A stretch of 36,928 nt of DNA, taken from Ruminococcus sp. Its GTDB lineage: Bacteria > Bacillota > Clostridia > Oscillospirales > Ruminococcaceae. A program made the position numbers and the translations under genes. The DNA lies in assembly GCA_017523285.1 (NCBI GenBank), contig JAFWWU010000143.1, positions 1-36,928 on the forward strand, given 5' to 3'. This document shows positions 16,283 to 23,886 of the stretch, piece after piece; positions within the stretch are counted from its first letter, which is position 1; the number at the start of each line of letters is the position of its first letter. A model generated the notes under the pieces. It worked only from the letters and a program-made list of their open reading frames with translations, was not told the origin of the DNA and made no database searches.

Positions 16283-16393
16283 GTAGGGGCGGATATTATC
16301 CGCCCTTGAATTTTTGTATTACCCAATCGGGCGGATGATATCCGCCCCTACTGTTATAATTCAAATGGGATGCCGAGGGCGGCATCCCCTACA
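16283..16393. repeat. Palindromic intergenic repeat, downstream copy (most complete)
   Basis: This is the most complete copy: GTAG plus the GGGCGGATATTATCCGCCC hairpin, an AT spacer, GGGCGGATGATATCCGCCC running into CCTAC (16283-16351 is an inverted-repeat unit with 23-base ends differing at one position), a short AT stretch, then GGGATGCCG-AGGG-CGGCATCCC and CTACA. Both unit types share the CCCCTAC terminus, as in MITE-like or REP-like families. It is a direct repeat of 15337-15445. Confidence 0.85.
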
Positions 16394-16420
16394 AAAATAT
16401 AAAAAATTTTCTTTCAGGTA

Positions 16421-16449
16421 TGGAAATTGAATTTGAAATATGGTATAAT
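16421..16449 (+). promoter_or_regulatory. Extended -10 promoter of the cysteine desulfurase, on a gene remnant
   Basis: TATAAT at 16444-16449 is preceded by TG one base upstream (extended -10); the -35 TGGAAA (16421-16426) is weak. The 15 bases GAAATTGAATTTGAA (16423-16437) are identical to the 3' coding end of both lipoprotein copies (166-180 and 16232-16246), and the following ATGG..ATAAT also resembles it. The promoter therefore seems to rest on a leftover of that gene's last codons. Confidence 0.55.
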
Positions 16450-16489
16450 AAAAAAGTATCTGTAAATGAAAGGAAAGCTTTTGATTTTT

Positions 16490-17632
16490 ATGAACGTATA
16501 CCTTGATAATGCGGCTACAACAAAGCCGTGCAAAGAGGCAATTGAGGCGATAAATTTTTCTCTTACCGAAAATTACGGCAATCCGTCATCACTTCATTCA
16601 TTCGGACTTAAAGCACAGCTTGCGGTTGATGAGGCAAGAAAGATTATAGCTTCGGCTTTATCGTGTGATGCACAGAATATATATTTTACATCGGGTGCAA
16701 CCGAAAGCAATAATATGGCTTTAAGAGGTATTGCAGGCGCTTACGGGAAAAGAAAGCCGAAAATTATAACAACAACTGTTGAGCATGCTTCCGTTAAGGA
16801 AACTGTTGCAGACCTTGAAAATAAAGGCTTTGAAATAGTGAGAATTTCTCCCGATGAAAACGGAGAGATAAATCCTGCTGATATAGTAAATGCGGCAGAT
16901 GAAAATACCTGTCTTATCTCAATGATGCTTGTAAATAACGAAAACGGATATATATTGCCTGTTGCAAAGACATTCAAGGCTGTAAAAAGAAGATTTCCTG
17001 ATATAATAACTCACTGCGACTGCGTTCAGGGCTTTATGAAGCTTCCTGTAAAATGTGCAGAGCTTAATGCTGATATAATCTCACTCAGCGCACATAAAAT
17101 CCATGGCGCAAAGGGCGTAGGTGCGCTTTATATCCGCAAGGGAGTAAGACTTACTCCGATTATTACAGGCGGTAAGCAGGAAAAAGGGATACGCTCGGGA
17201 ACGGAATCAGTTCCGCTTATAACAGCTTTCGGTGCGGCAGTAAAAAAGCTTGAACCTACAATTCCCGCAAGATACGAAAAAGCATCTGAGCTTAAAGCGT
17301 ATCTGCTTGATAAGCTTAAAAAGCTTGACGGCGGTGAAATTACATACAATTCGGGAGAAAACTGCTCTCCTTATATTATAAATGTGTCATTTGAGGGTAT
17401 ACGCTCTGAAATAATGCTTCATTTTCTTGAAGAAAAGGGGATTTATGTTTCAAGCGGCTCGGCTTGCTCAAAGGGAGCAAAAAGCGGAGTTCTTGAAGAG
17501 CTTGGAGTAAGTGCGAAAAATGCCGACAGCGCAATAAGAGTCAGCATAACCGCAGAAACAACCGAAGAAGAGCTTGATTTGTTCGCTCAGGCTGTTTCAG
17601 AGGCACAGAAGAAAATTATGAAATCAAAGTAA
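16490..17632 (+). CDS. Cysteine desulfurase (NifS/IscS family)
   Basis: This PLP enzyme takes sulfur from cysteine as a persulfide; 380 residues. YLDNAATTKP opens the fold, followed by TSGATESNN (68-75), VEHAS (98-102), the PLP lysine K203 in LSAHKIHGAKG, and the active cysteine C326 in SSGSACSKG. The start is uncertain: ATG at 16490 gives the usual N-terminus, but the AAAGGA site lies 6 bases before a TTG at 16481. The ATG at 16466 overlaps the ribosome site. thiI follows after 19 bases, so the sulfur most likely goes to ThiI for 4-thiouridine in tRNA (NifZ/IscS-ThiI pair). Confidence 0.92.
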   Translation: MNVYLDNAATTKPCKEAIEAINFSLTENYGNPSSLHSFGLKAQLAVDEARKIIASALSCDAQNIYFTSGATESNNMALRGIAGAYGKRKPKIITTTVEHASVKETVADLENKGFEIVRISPDENGEINPADIVNAADENTCLISMMLVNNENGYILPVAKTFKAVKRRFPDIITHCDCVQGFMKLPVKCAELNADIISLSAHKIHGAKGVGALYIRKGVRLTPIITGGKQEKGIRSGTESVPLITAFGAAVKKLEPTIPARYEKASELKAYLLDKLKKLDGGEITYNSGENCSPYIINVSFEGIRSEIMLHFLEEKGIYVSSGSACSKGAKSGVLEELGVSAKNADSAIRVSITAETTEEELDLFAQAVSEAQKKIMKSK

Positions 17633-17651
17633 AATAAAGGATGATAAAGAT

Positions 17652-18830
17652 ATGAGAGAGTTAATTCTTGTAAAATACGGTGAAATCGCACTCAAAGGTC
17701 TTAATAAGAATACCTTTGAGGATATTATGGTCAAGAATATAAAAAGACGTCTTAAAAAGCTCGGAAAGTTCAACTTTTCAAAGGCGCAGTCTACATTATA
17801 TATAGAGCCTGCCGATGAAACGGCAGATATAAACGGTGCAGTTGAGAAAATCAAAAAGGTTTTCGGTGTTGCGGCACTTTGCAGAGCTTGTACCTGTGAA
17901 AAGAATTTTGAGGATATCTGTGCCAAGAGTATCGAATATCTTGAAGATGTTCTTCCTTATGCAAAGACATTCAAGGTTACTGCTAAACGTGCAGACAAGG
18001 CATTTCCTATGAAATCGCCTGAAATCTGTATGGAGCTTGGCGGAGTTCTTCTCCAGAAATTCCCTAATCTTCAGGTTGACGTTAAAAATCCTGAGGTTAC
18101 TGTAACTGTTGAAATCAGAGATACAAACGCTTTTGTTCACGCTGAGAATATCAAGGGCGCAGGCGGACTTCCTGTAGGAAGCAGCGGAAGCGCAATGCTT
18201 CTTCTTTCAGGCGGAATTGACAGCCCTGTTGCAGGATATATGATGGCTAAAAGAGGTATACATATTTCAGCTATACATTATGTAAGTCCTCCGTATACAT
18301 CAGAAAGGGCAAGACTAAAGGTTGAAACTCTCTGCGAGAAGATTACTGATTACTGCGGAAATATTTCATTCTTCTGTGTGCCGTTTACAGAACTTCAGGA
18401 AGCTATAAAGGAGCATTGTCCTGAAGAATTCTTTACTATTATAATGAGAAGACTTATGATGGAAATCGCACAGAGAATTTCTGACAGAGAGGGGTGTCAG
18501 GCACTTATCACAGGCGAAAGCGTAGGACAGGTTGCAAGTCAGACAATGTCAGCTATTGCCTGCACAGACGCAGTATGCAGAATGCCTGTTTTCAGACCGC
18601 TTATCGGTATGGATAAAACAGAGATTATCGAGATATCAAGAAAAATAGATACATTTGAAACATCAACACTTCCTTACGAGGACTGCTGTACAGTATTTAC
18701 TCCTCGTCATCCTAAGGTAAGACCGCAGCTTTCTGACGTAGAAAAGGCGCAAAGCAGCTTTGATTTCGAGCCGCTTATCCGCAAGGCTGTAGAGGAAACA
18801 GAGCTTAAAGTGTTCAGATGTGATGAATAA
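17652..18830 (+). CDS. thiI: tRNA 4-thiouridine synthase ThiI
   Basis: ThiI adenylates U8 of tRNA and transfers sulfur supplied by the adjacent desulfurase; 392 residues. It has an N-terminal ferredoxin-like part (KYGEIALKGLNK), a THUMP domain (about 60-165) and the PP-loop pyrophosphatase motif SGGIDS (186-191). The conserved C-terminal EDCCTVFTPRHPKVRP, with cysteines, is typical of Firmicute ThiI. The rhodanese domain of the enterobacterial enzyme is absent, as usual in Gram-positive forms of this length. AAAGGATG precedes the start. It forms an operon with the desulfurase. Confidence 0.93.
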   Translation: MRELILVKYGEIALKGLNKNTFEDIMVKNIKRRLKKLGKFNFSKAQSTLYIEPADETADINGAVEKIKKVFGVAALCRACTCEKNFEDICAKSIEYLEDVLPYAKTFKVTAKRADKAFPMKSPEICMELGGVLLQKFPNLQVDVKNPEVTVTVEIRDTNAFVHAENIKGAGGLPVGSSGSAMLLLSGGIDSPVAGYMMAKRGIHISAIHYVSPPYTSERARLKVETLCEKITDYCGNISFFCVPFTELQEAIKEHCPEEFFTIIMRRLMMEIAQRISDREGCQALITGESVGQVASQTMSAIACTDAVCRMPVFRPLIGMDKTEIIEISRKIDTFETSTLPYEDCCTVFTPRHPKVRPQLSDVEKAQSSFDFEPLIRKAVEETELKVFRCDE

Positions 18831-18909
18831 GCTGTTAAAATAAGTTACGAAAGTGATTTGCGACAGTTTGTAATTTGTGTGGAATTAACAAAAAAAGATT
18901 GGAGCTTGT

Positions 18910-19443
18910 ATGGGAAATAGTCTGATTTCTGAATGTTGTAGCGAAAACCTTGACAAAACGGTCAGAAATGTTGTAAAATTATTAGAGCATAGTAGGTGTA
19001 CTATCTCTACAGCAGAAAGCTGTACAGGTGGTCTGCTCTCTCAGCTTATAACCTCCGTCGCAGGAGCATCGGCTGTTTTTGAGGGCGGTTTCTGCACTTA
19101 CTCAAACAGAATCAAAACAAAGCTCCTCGGTGTTCCCGAAGAAGAACTCGAACGCTATGGTGCTGTAAGCAGTCAGGTTGCCTTGTCTATGGTTAAGGGG
19201 CTTAAAGCTTACACAGGAGCTGATATATGTGTTTCTGTTACAGGTATTGCAGGGCCTGACGGCGGTACTGCCGAGAAACCTGTGGGAACTGTGTGGTTCG
19301 GTTTTTCAGCATTCGGAAAGGAATTTACACGGCTTCCTGAATTATGGACGCTTGCCGATAAAAGTCGGGGTAATATAAGAATGGCTGCGGCTGCGTTTGC
19401 TTTTAGTGTTATTGAGGAAATTCTTTTGGAGGACGTTCAATGA
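18910..19443 (+). CDS. pncC: CinA C-terminal domain protein (nicotinamide-nucleotide amidohydrolase)
   Basis: This 177-residue protein consists only of the PncC/CinA-C domain. TAESCTGG (34-41) carries the catalytic serine, S37, and VTGIAGPDGGTAEKPVGTVWFG is the second hallmark. It converts NMN to nicotinate mononucleotide in pyridine-nucleotide salvage. The N-terminal MoCF-like half of full-length CinA is missing, which is a common stand-alone form. The start has TTGGAG upstream. It overlaps the sortase gene by ATGA (19440-19443), so it leads the sortase operon, although no functional link is evident. Confidence 0.9.
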   Translation: MGNSLISECCSENLDKTVRNVVKLLEHSRCTISTAESCTGGLLSQLITSVAGASAVFEGGFCTYSNRIKTKLLGVPEEELERYGAVSSQVALSMVKGLKAYTGADICVSVTGIAGPDGGTAEKPVGTVWFGFSAFGKEFTRLPELWTLADKSRGNIRMAAAAFAFSVIEEILLEDVQ

Positions 19444-21017
19444 GTGAAAATGAATTGAATAAATACAGTCCGTTAAATGAAAATGAATCCAAAGAGAATT
19501 TGTCAAGAGCTGAGAAGATACTCGCTATAAAACGTGCGATGAATCGTGCTGAAGTAGCTCAGGAAAATCCTGTATCGTCTGTACCTGATGACGAAGGACA
19601 GGCTTACGATGAGATTAAGGCTGCTCAGGCTCAAAACGATTCAGTTCCCCAAATTACTGAGGAAAAGAGCGATAACAGCTCTGATGCTCTTGAGGATTGG
19701 GAAAGTGCACTTGCTGCAAGAATTGCACTTCGTGTGCAGAATTCAGGCGGCATTCAGCAGAGTTATGACTCTGAGGATATATTTTCAACGGTTAATGACA
19801 GAAATTATTCCTCATCAGTAAATGAAAACATCACAGAAAATTCTTACATAGAAGAAAATGAAGAACCTGAAATCGCTGCGGAAGAAGCTGAGGCTTCAAA
19901 GGGTGATACAAAGGTTATGGAAACAAAGTCTGTTAAGGCTGCGGCGAATATAGAAGCTGCAGAAAAAACAGAGAAATCTGAAGAAAAAACAGACAAATCA
20001 GAAAAGAAGGATAAGAAGAAAAAGAAGAAGTTCTCAATCAAGAATGCGCTTCTCTCACTTATTCCTAACAAAAAGGACTCGGTTCCTGAGATGATCAGAA
20101 AGATTGTCTTTCTTGTTGCACTCGTTGCAATAGCTGTATGTAGCTATTTGGTTTTTGATTATCTTATTGATAACGCTCATACCCAGAAGGTTTATGATGA
20201 CCTTATGGATGATTATACAACTGACATCGTTGAGGACAGTACTCCGCAGTATGAGAGCGAAGAATACTGGCCGTTGCTCAGCGGTGCGAAAAACCTTCTT
20301 GCTATAAATAAGGATGTTGTCGGTACTATTGAAATACCCGGTGCAGATATTTTTTATCCTGTTTTACAATCTGATGACAATGAAAAATATCTCAATATTA
20401 ACATAAAGGGTGAGCCTGCAAAGGCAGGTGCAATCTTTATGGATTACCGTAACCGTTTTGACAGGGTTATTGATGGAAAGCTCTCAGAGCCTAACTCACA
20501 GAATCTTATCATTTACGGTCATAATATGGCTAACGGTAATATGTTCGGTAATCTTAAACAGTACAGAAACAATATTCATTACTATGGCAAGAACCCGATT
20601 ATTAATCTGAATTCAAATTATGCCTGCTATCAGTATAAAATCTTTGCATTTTTTATAGTAGATGCATTTGACAAGACAGATACATACTTCGATTACTGGA
20701 ATAAAATCAATTTCGCTGACGAAGGTGATTTCTATTATTTTGTCAATGAGGCTAAGCGCAGAACAATACGTCTTAATGATGTAGATGTTAAGTATGGCGA
20801 CCAGCTTCTGACGCTTTCTACCTGCAATGGTATTTTCGGTGAAGGTAAGGGCGGAAGATTTGTTGTTCTTGCAAGAAGAGTGCGTGAGGGCGAGGACCCA
20901 TATGAGGGTACTCAGAACAGCACAGCAAATCCTAATATCAAATGGCCTTCAATCTACTACAGATACAATAAAAATTCAAAGTATGATCCCGATGCAGAGT
21001 TTGTTCCTTACGGTTGA
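19440..21017 (+). CDS. Class B sortase with a long charged cytoplasmic N-terminus
   Basis: This 525-residue protein has a 215-residue hydrophilic N-terminal region rich in Glu and Asp that ends in a Lys cluster (about 177-197, EKTEKSEEKTDKSEKK then KKKKKK). One membrane segment follows (222-243), then an extracytoplasmic sortase domain. Catalytic residues are H361 (IYGHNM), C462 (LSTCNG) and R473 (GRFVVLARR); the GTIEIPGADIFYPVLQSDDNEKYL block is typical of sortase B. It is much longer than the usual 230-300 residues because of the cytoplasmic region, which might be a docking arm. GGAGG precedes the start, and the second sortase follows after 15 bases. No sorting-signal substrate is encoded nearby. 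Confidence 0.88.
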   Translation: MSENELNKYSPLNENESKENLSRAEKILAIKRAMNRAEVAQENPVSSVPDDEGQAYDEIKAAQAQNDSVPQITEEKSDNSSDALEDWESALAARIALRVQNSGGIQQSYDSEDIFSTVNDRNYSSSVNENITENSYIEENEEPEIAAEEAEASKGDTKVMETKSVKAAANIEAAEKTEKSEEKTDKSEKKDKKKKKKFSIKNALLSLIPNKKDSVPEMIRKIVFLVALVAIAVCSYLVFDYLIDNAHTQKVYDDLMDDYTTDIVEDSTPQYESEEYWPLLSGAKNLLAINKDVVGTIEIPGADIFYPVLQSDDNEKYLNINIKGEPAKAGAIFMDYRNRFDRVIDGKLSEPNSQNLIIYGHNMANGNMFGNLKQYRNNIHYYGKNPIINLNSNYACYQYKIFAFFIVDAFDKTDTYFDYWNKINFADEGDFYYFVNEAKRRTIRLNDVDVKYGDQLLTLSTCNGIFGEGKGGRFVVLARRVREGEDPYEGTQNSTANPNIKWPSIYYRYNKNSKYDPDAEFVPYG

Positions 21018-21032
21018 TAGACGAGGTAAATT

Positions 21033-21998
21033 ATGAATAATAAAGTGAAAATTTCTATTGCGGCAGGTGCTGTGGCGGTTGCTTCCGCTGCTTGTGCGTT
21101 TACTGTAATGCTCACAAAAGATAAGGTTGATATACCTACTGTAAGCGTGCTTGAAATTTCGGAATTGCCACCTCCTGAGCCTATAAAGGTTGACGAAGAA
21201 ATCAAATGGTGGGAAAACGAGGAATATTCGCTTTTTCCAAGCGGTCAGACAGGTCGTGCCAAGAATTTTCTTAACCGCAATGATGATATAATAGGTTGGA
21301 TTAAGCTCGATAAGACAAATATCGACTTTCCGATTGTTTTAGACCCAGGTGATATATGTGCGGAAGATAACCCTGAAAACGTTATTTGCAGTGCAAATTC
21401 ATATTACCTTGATAAAGACCTGGATGGTTCTCATCTTACATCAGGTACTCTGTTTATGGATTACCGTAATGTTTTTGGTGAGGTAGAGTCCGAGCAATCA
21501 GACAATCTGGTTGTTTATGGTCACAATATGATAGATAATTCTGCATTCGGCTCATTGAGAAGATACAGGCAGGATTACAGTTTCTATGCTGAGAGTCCCC
21601 TAATTGAACTCAGTTCAAATTACAGGGATTATCAATATATAATATTCGGATTCATTATTACAAGCGGCTCTTATGACGCTACTGATTTCCGTTACTGGAA
21701 TATGGAGAATTTTGAATCTGAGGAAGACTTTAACTTTTACGTTGATAGGGTACAGAGCAAATCGCTGGTTGATACAGGTGTTGATGTACAGTATGGCGAT
21801 AAACTTCTTACATTATCTACATGTTACAGTGGTGGAGATAATATGAGATTTATCGTTTGTGCAAGACGTCTGAGAGATCACGAAAGCTCAATTGATACTA
21901 TTGACAGAACGGAGGCTTATTTAGAAAAAATACGTCAAGAGGAAGCAGCGGAGGCTGCGGCTGAAGCAGAGGCTGCCAGCCAAGCGGCAACGACTTAA
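21033..21998 (+). CDS. Class B sortase, second of a tandem pair
   Basis: This 321-residue protein has an N-terminal membrane anchor (about 5-27), a proline-rich linker (ELPPPEPIKVDEE) and a sortase B domain with H164 (VYGHNM), C264 (LSTCYSG) and R272 (MRFIVCARR). It ends in an Ala/Glu-rich tail (EEAAEAAAEAEAASQAAT). It shares many blocks with the upstream sortase (FMDYRN, YGHNM, YGD.LLTLSTC), so the pair arose by duplication, but it lacks the long cytoplasmic arm. The start has GAGGT, 15 bases after the previous stop. Two sortases side by side may recognise different signals or build a polymer; which one is unknown. Confidence 0.88.
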   Translation: MNNKVKISIAAGAVAVASAACAFTVMLTKDKVDIPTVSVLEISELPPPEPIKVDEEIKWWENEEYSLFPSGQTGRAKNFLNRNDDIIGWIKLDKTNIDFPIVLDPGDICAEDNPENVICSANSYYLDKDLDGSHLTSGTLFMDYRNVFGEVESEQSDNLVVYGHNMIDNSAFGSLRRYRQDYSFYAESPLIELSSNYRDYQYIIFGFIITSGSYDATDFRYWNMENFESEEDFNFYVDRVQSKSLVDTGVDVQYGDKLLTLSTCYSGGDNMRFIVCARRLRDHESSIDTIDRTEAYLEKIRQEEAAEAAAEAEAASQAATT

Positions 21999-22149
21999 AA
22001 ATTCTATACAAGAATAATAGTCTACGGACGATAATTTAGGACAGAACCTATAAGCCTTTTTCAGAACAACTAGGAAACAACAGGTTAAGTCACTCCTTTG
22101 ATTATCAAAGGAAATAAAACCGATCAAAATCGGCAAGATGGAGTAATTT
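21999..22149 (+). other. Structured leader of the SpoIID-like gene
   Basis: This 151-base untranslated stretch has a long-range AACCT / AGGTT pairing (22045-22049 with 22082-22086) and two perfect hairpins: TCCTTTGA-TTA-TCAAAGGA (22094-22112) and CCGAT-CAAA-ATCGG (22120-22133). The TGGAG ribosome site follows a few bases later. There is no T tract, so it is not a terminator. I do not recognise a known riboswitch core. It may be a regulatory leader, or may stabilise or process the mRNA. Confidence 0.4.
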
Positions 22150-23340
22150 ATGAAAATGCGAATACCACTAAAGGGTGTTTCGGCTATTATGGCAGCAGCG
22201 CTGTCGTATGCCGGTTTCAATGGTGTTACTACTGCTGAAACTACACTCGAAGATGCTGATCTGAGTGCAGCCAACATCAGTGTTGTTGAAACAGCTGATG
22301 ATGATTGTGAGGTCACCGAATGGTGGAAGGCTGAAATCACAGATTATGATTCGAGTTTATCATTGATCAGTTATGAAATGACCCCTGAAGCAACTCAGAC
22401 TGAAAATGAAGAATCACAGGTACAGAATGATGTACTTATAAATGGTGATGAGGAAAAGGCTGAAAAAATTGAAAACAGTGTAGTTAATACTGCACCAAGC
22501 TTTGTTGCATCACCTGATACAGTTTCCCCGGGTCCGGTTCAGTCGATGCCGGAACAGGAGAAAGAGGCTATCAACGCTCAGTCAGGACAGTTTGTATTTA
22601 CAACTTATGGCTGGGGACACGGCGTTGGAATGAGTCAGAACGGTGCTAACTTCTACGCTATGTACAGTGGTTGGACTTATCAGGACATTCTTTTCCATTA
22701 CTACCCTGGAACTTACCTTATGAATACAGGAACAGCTGGTTCAGAAAAGGTTACAGTCGCAGGCGTGAGTGGAGATGTATTGTCAACGGTAGCCGGCATT
22801 GTGTATAGAGAAGTTGGTGGTTCAATGTCAACAGAGGCTATAAAGGCTCAGGCTGTTGCGGTGTATAGTTACATTAAGTACTATGGTAACGATAGCCACG
22901 ATTTAAGAATGAAATCAAATCCTCCGCAGAACGTAATCGATGCTTGTGCATCAGTTCTCGGTGAGGCTCTTTATTACAACGGAGAATATGCTTTGACGAT
23001 GTTTGGCGCATCAAGCGGTGGAACGACTGCAAACTGCTATGATGTGTTCTCAAAGGATATTCCATATCTCAGAAGCGTTAAAAGCGAATACGACGCATCT
23101 TGCGACCCGCACTACGGAACAGTGAAGTACATTTCATCTTCTGAAGTAAAACGTCGTGTAGAAGCTCGTTACGGCATTAAGCTTTCTGCAGATCCGGTAA
23201 ATTGGTTTAAGGTTATGGCAGGCGACAGTGGTTACATAAACAGTGTAGAGATTGACGGTCAGATTACGGTACGAGGAAATGACCTCAAGATTTGCCTGGG
23301 ATTGAAATCACCTAAGTTTGATATAGCTTATGCACAATAA
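22150..23340 (+). CDS. Secreted SpoIID/LytB-domain protein, circularly permuted
   Basis: This 396-residue protein has a signal peptide (to about residue 29, VTTA before E) and a low-complexity acidic linker to about 145. A SpoIID/LytB domain follows, with its parts in an unusual order. The block GWGHGVGMSQNGANFYAMY...YQDILFHYYPGTY (154-190), normally the C-terminus, comes first. AGIVYREVGGSMSTEAIKAQAVAVYSY (215-241), with the candidate catalytic E221, comes next, then SSGGTTANCYDVF...PYLRSV. The end, INSVEIDGQITVRGNDLKICLGL, normally precedes the GHGVGMSQ block. The family contains lytic transglycosylases acting on peptidoglycan. It follows two sortases, shares an extracytoplasmic EWW/KWW patch with sortase 2, and ends at a terminator. 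Confidence 0.85.
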   Translation: MKMRIPLKGVSAIMAAALSYAGFNGVTTAETTLEDADLSAANISVVETADDDCEVTEWWKAEITDYDSSLSLISYEMTPEATQTENEESQVQNDVLINGDEEKAEKIENSVVNTAPSFVASPDTVSPGPVQSMPEQEKEAINAQSGQFVFTTYGWGHGVGMSQNGANFYAMYSGWTYQDILFHYYPGTYLMNTGTAGSEKVTVAGVSGDVLSTVAGIVYREVGGSMSTEAIKAQAVAVYSYIKYYGNDSHDLRMKSNPPQNVIDACASVLGEALYYNGEYALTMFGASSGGTTANCYDVFSKDIPYLRSVKSEYDASCDPHYGTVKYISSSEVKRRVEARYGIKLSADPVNWFKVMAGDSGYINSVEIDGQITVRGNDLKICLGLKSPKFDIAYAQ

Positions 23341-23350
23341 TTAAATAGAT

Positions 23351-23404
23351 AAAGCTCACAAGTTTGAACTAACCCCACTTGATGTTCAGATTGTGAGCTT
23401 TTTT
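23351..23404 (+). terminator. Terminator of the sortase/SpoIID operon
   Basis: AAGCTCACAA and TTGTGAGCTT form a ten-bp stem with an inner TGAAC / GTTCA pairing, followed by TTTTTTG. Confidence 0.9.
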
Positions 23405-23781
23405 GTTTGTGTTTTTATATTTTGTGGTGTGAAATGGGTGAATGATACAATAAAATCCCTGATATTACCAAAAAGTTCCAAAATAGTATAAATAATGATA
23501 GATTTATAGGTGAAATGGTGGTTGTGGGTGGTGATGTAGGGTAATCCCCTGTAAATTGACATATCTGACGAGGAGAAATCAGTATTTCTCCTCGTTTTGT
23601 TATTATGCATAGCATAGTAATCTGAAATTTTCCCACTTTTTACCACCAAATCTGAAAAATGGTGGTTTTAAGTTTATTTTGTTAAAAATAGAATATACGT
23701 TCTTTTTGGCGCGGGTTGTTTTATTGTTGAAAATATACAAATATAACAATAAAGTTATACTAACTTTGTGCATTTACGATA
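23405..23781. other. Intergenic region upstream of mraZ
   Basis: No convincing gene is present; the minus-strand frames here lack ribosome sites and family resemblance. The region contains TGG-rich DNA (23516-23533), a strong terminator at 23569-23598 with no obvious gene before it, and a second hairpin ACCACCA / TGGTGGT with TTTT (23642-23669). A weak promoter-like pair, TTACCA (23465-23470), 16 bases, TATAAA (23487-23492), could start a ~100-base RNA ending at the terminator. On the minus strand TGGTA and TGGGA stand 10 bases apart at 23645-23631. Confidence 0.5.
23569..23598 (+). terminator. Strong orphan terminator upstream of mraZ
   Basis: CGAGGAGAAAT and ATTTCTCCTCG make a perfect 11-bp stem with a CAGT loop, followed by TTTTGTTATT. 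It lies about 170 bases after the SpoIID operon terminator, so it is either a back-up or ends a small unannotated transcript. Confidence 0.85.
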
Positions 23782-23810
23782 TTGCAATAATTCTGTGTAT
23801 GGTTTATAAT
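23782..23810 (+). promoter_or_regulatory. Promoter of the dcw cluster
   Basis: TTGCAA (23782-23787), 17 bases, TATAAT (23805-23810). Transcription would start near 23817, inside the MraZ-type repeats. It reads into mraZ and probably the whole cluster, since no terminator is seen downstream. Confidence 0.8.
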
Positions 23811-23815
23811 AAGTA

Positions 23816-23860
23816 TGGTGACAAATGGCACGATTTGGGGTGAAAAATTCCAACGTGGTA
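23816..23860 (+). promoter_or_regulatory. MraZ-type operator: TGG repeats every ten bases
   Basis: TGGTG (23816), TGGCA (23826) and TGGGG (23836) are spaced exactly 10 bases apart, and a further TGGTA (23856) stays in phase after one missing unit. This is the arrangement of MraZ-binding sites (TGGGN repeats with five-base spacers) upstream of mraZ in other bacteria. It covers the predicted transcription start, so MraZ would repress its own operon. Confidence 0.7.
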
Positions 23861-23886
23861 AATCAAGGGAAAAAGGAGAGGAGAAG

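Noticed and set aside
18840..18909. Promoter before pncC
   Set aside because: Only weak, badly spaced boxes are seen, so I cannot support a specific site.
23386..23649. Minus-strand frames of 73-87 residues upstream of mraZ
   Set aside because: They run through two terminator hairpins and lack a ribosome site and any family resemblance.
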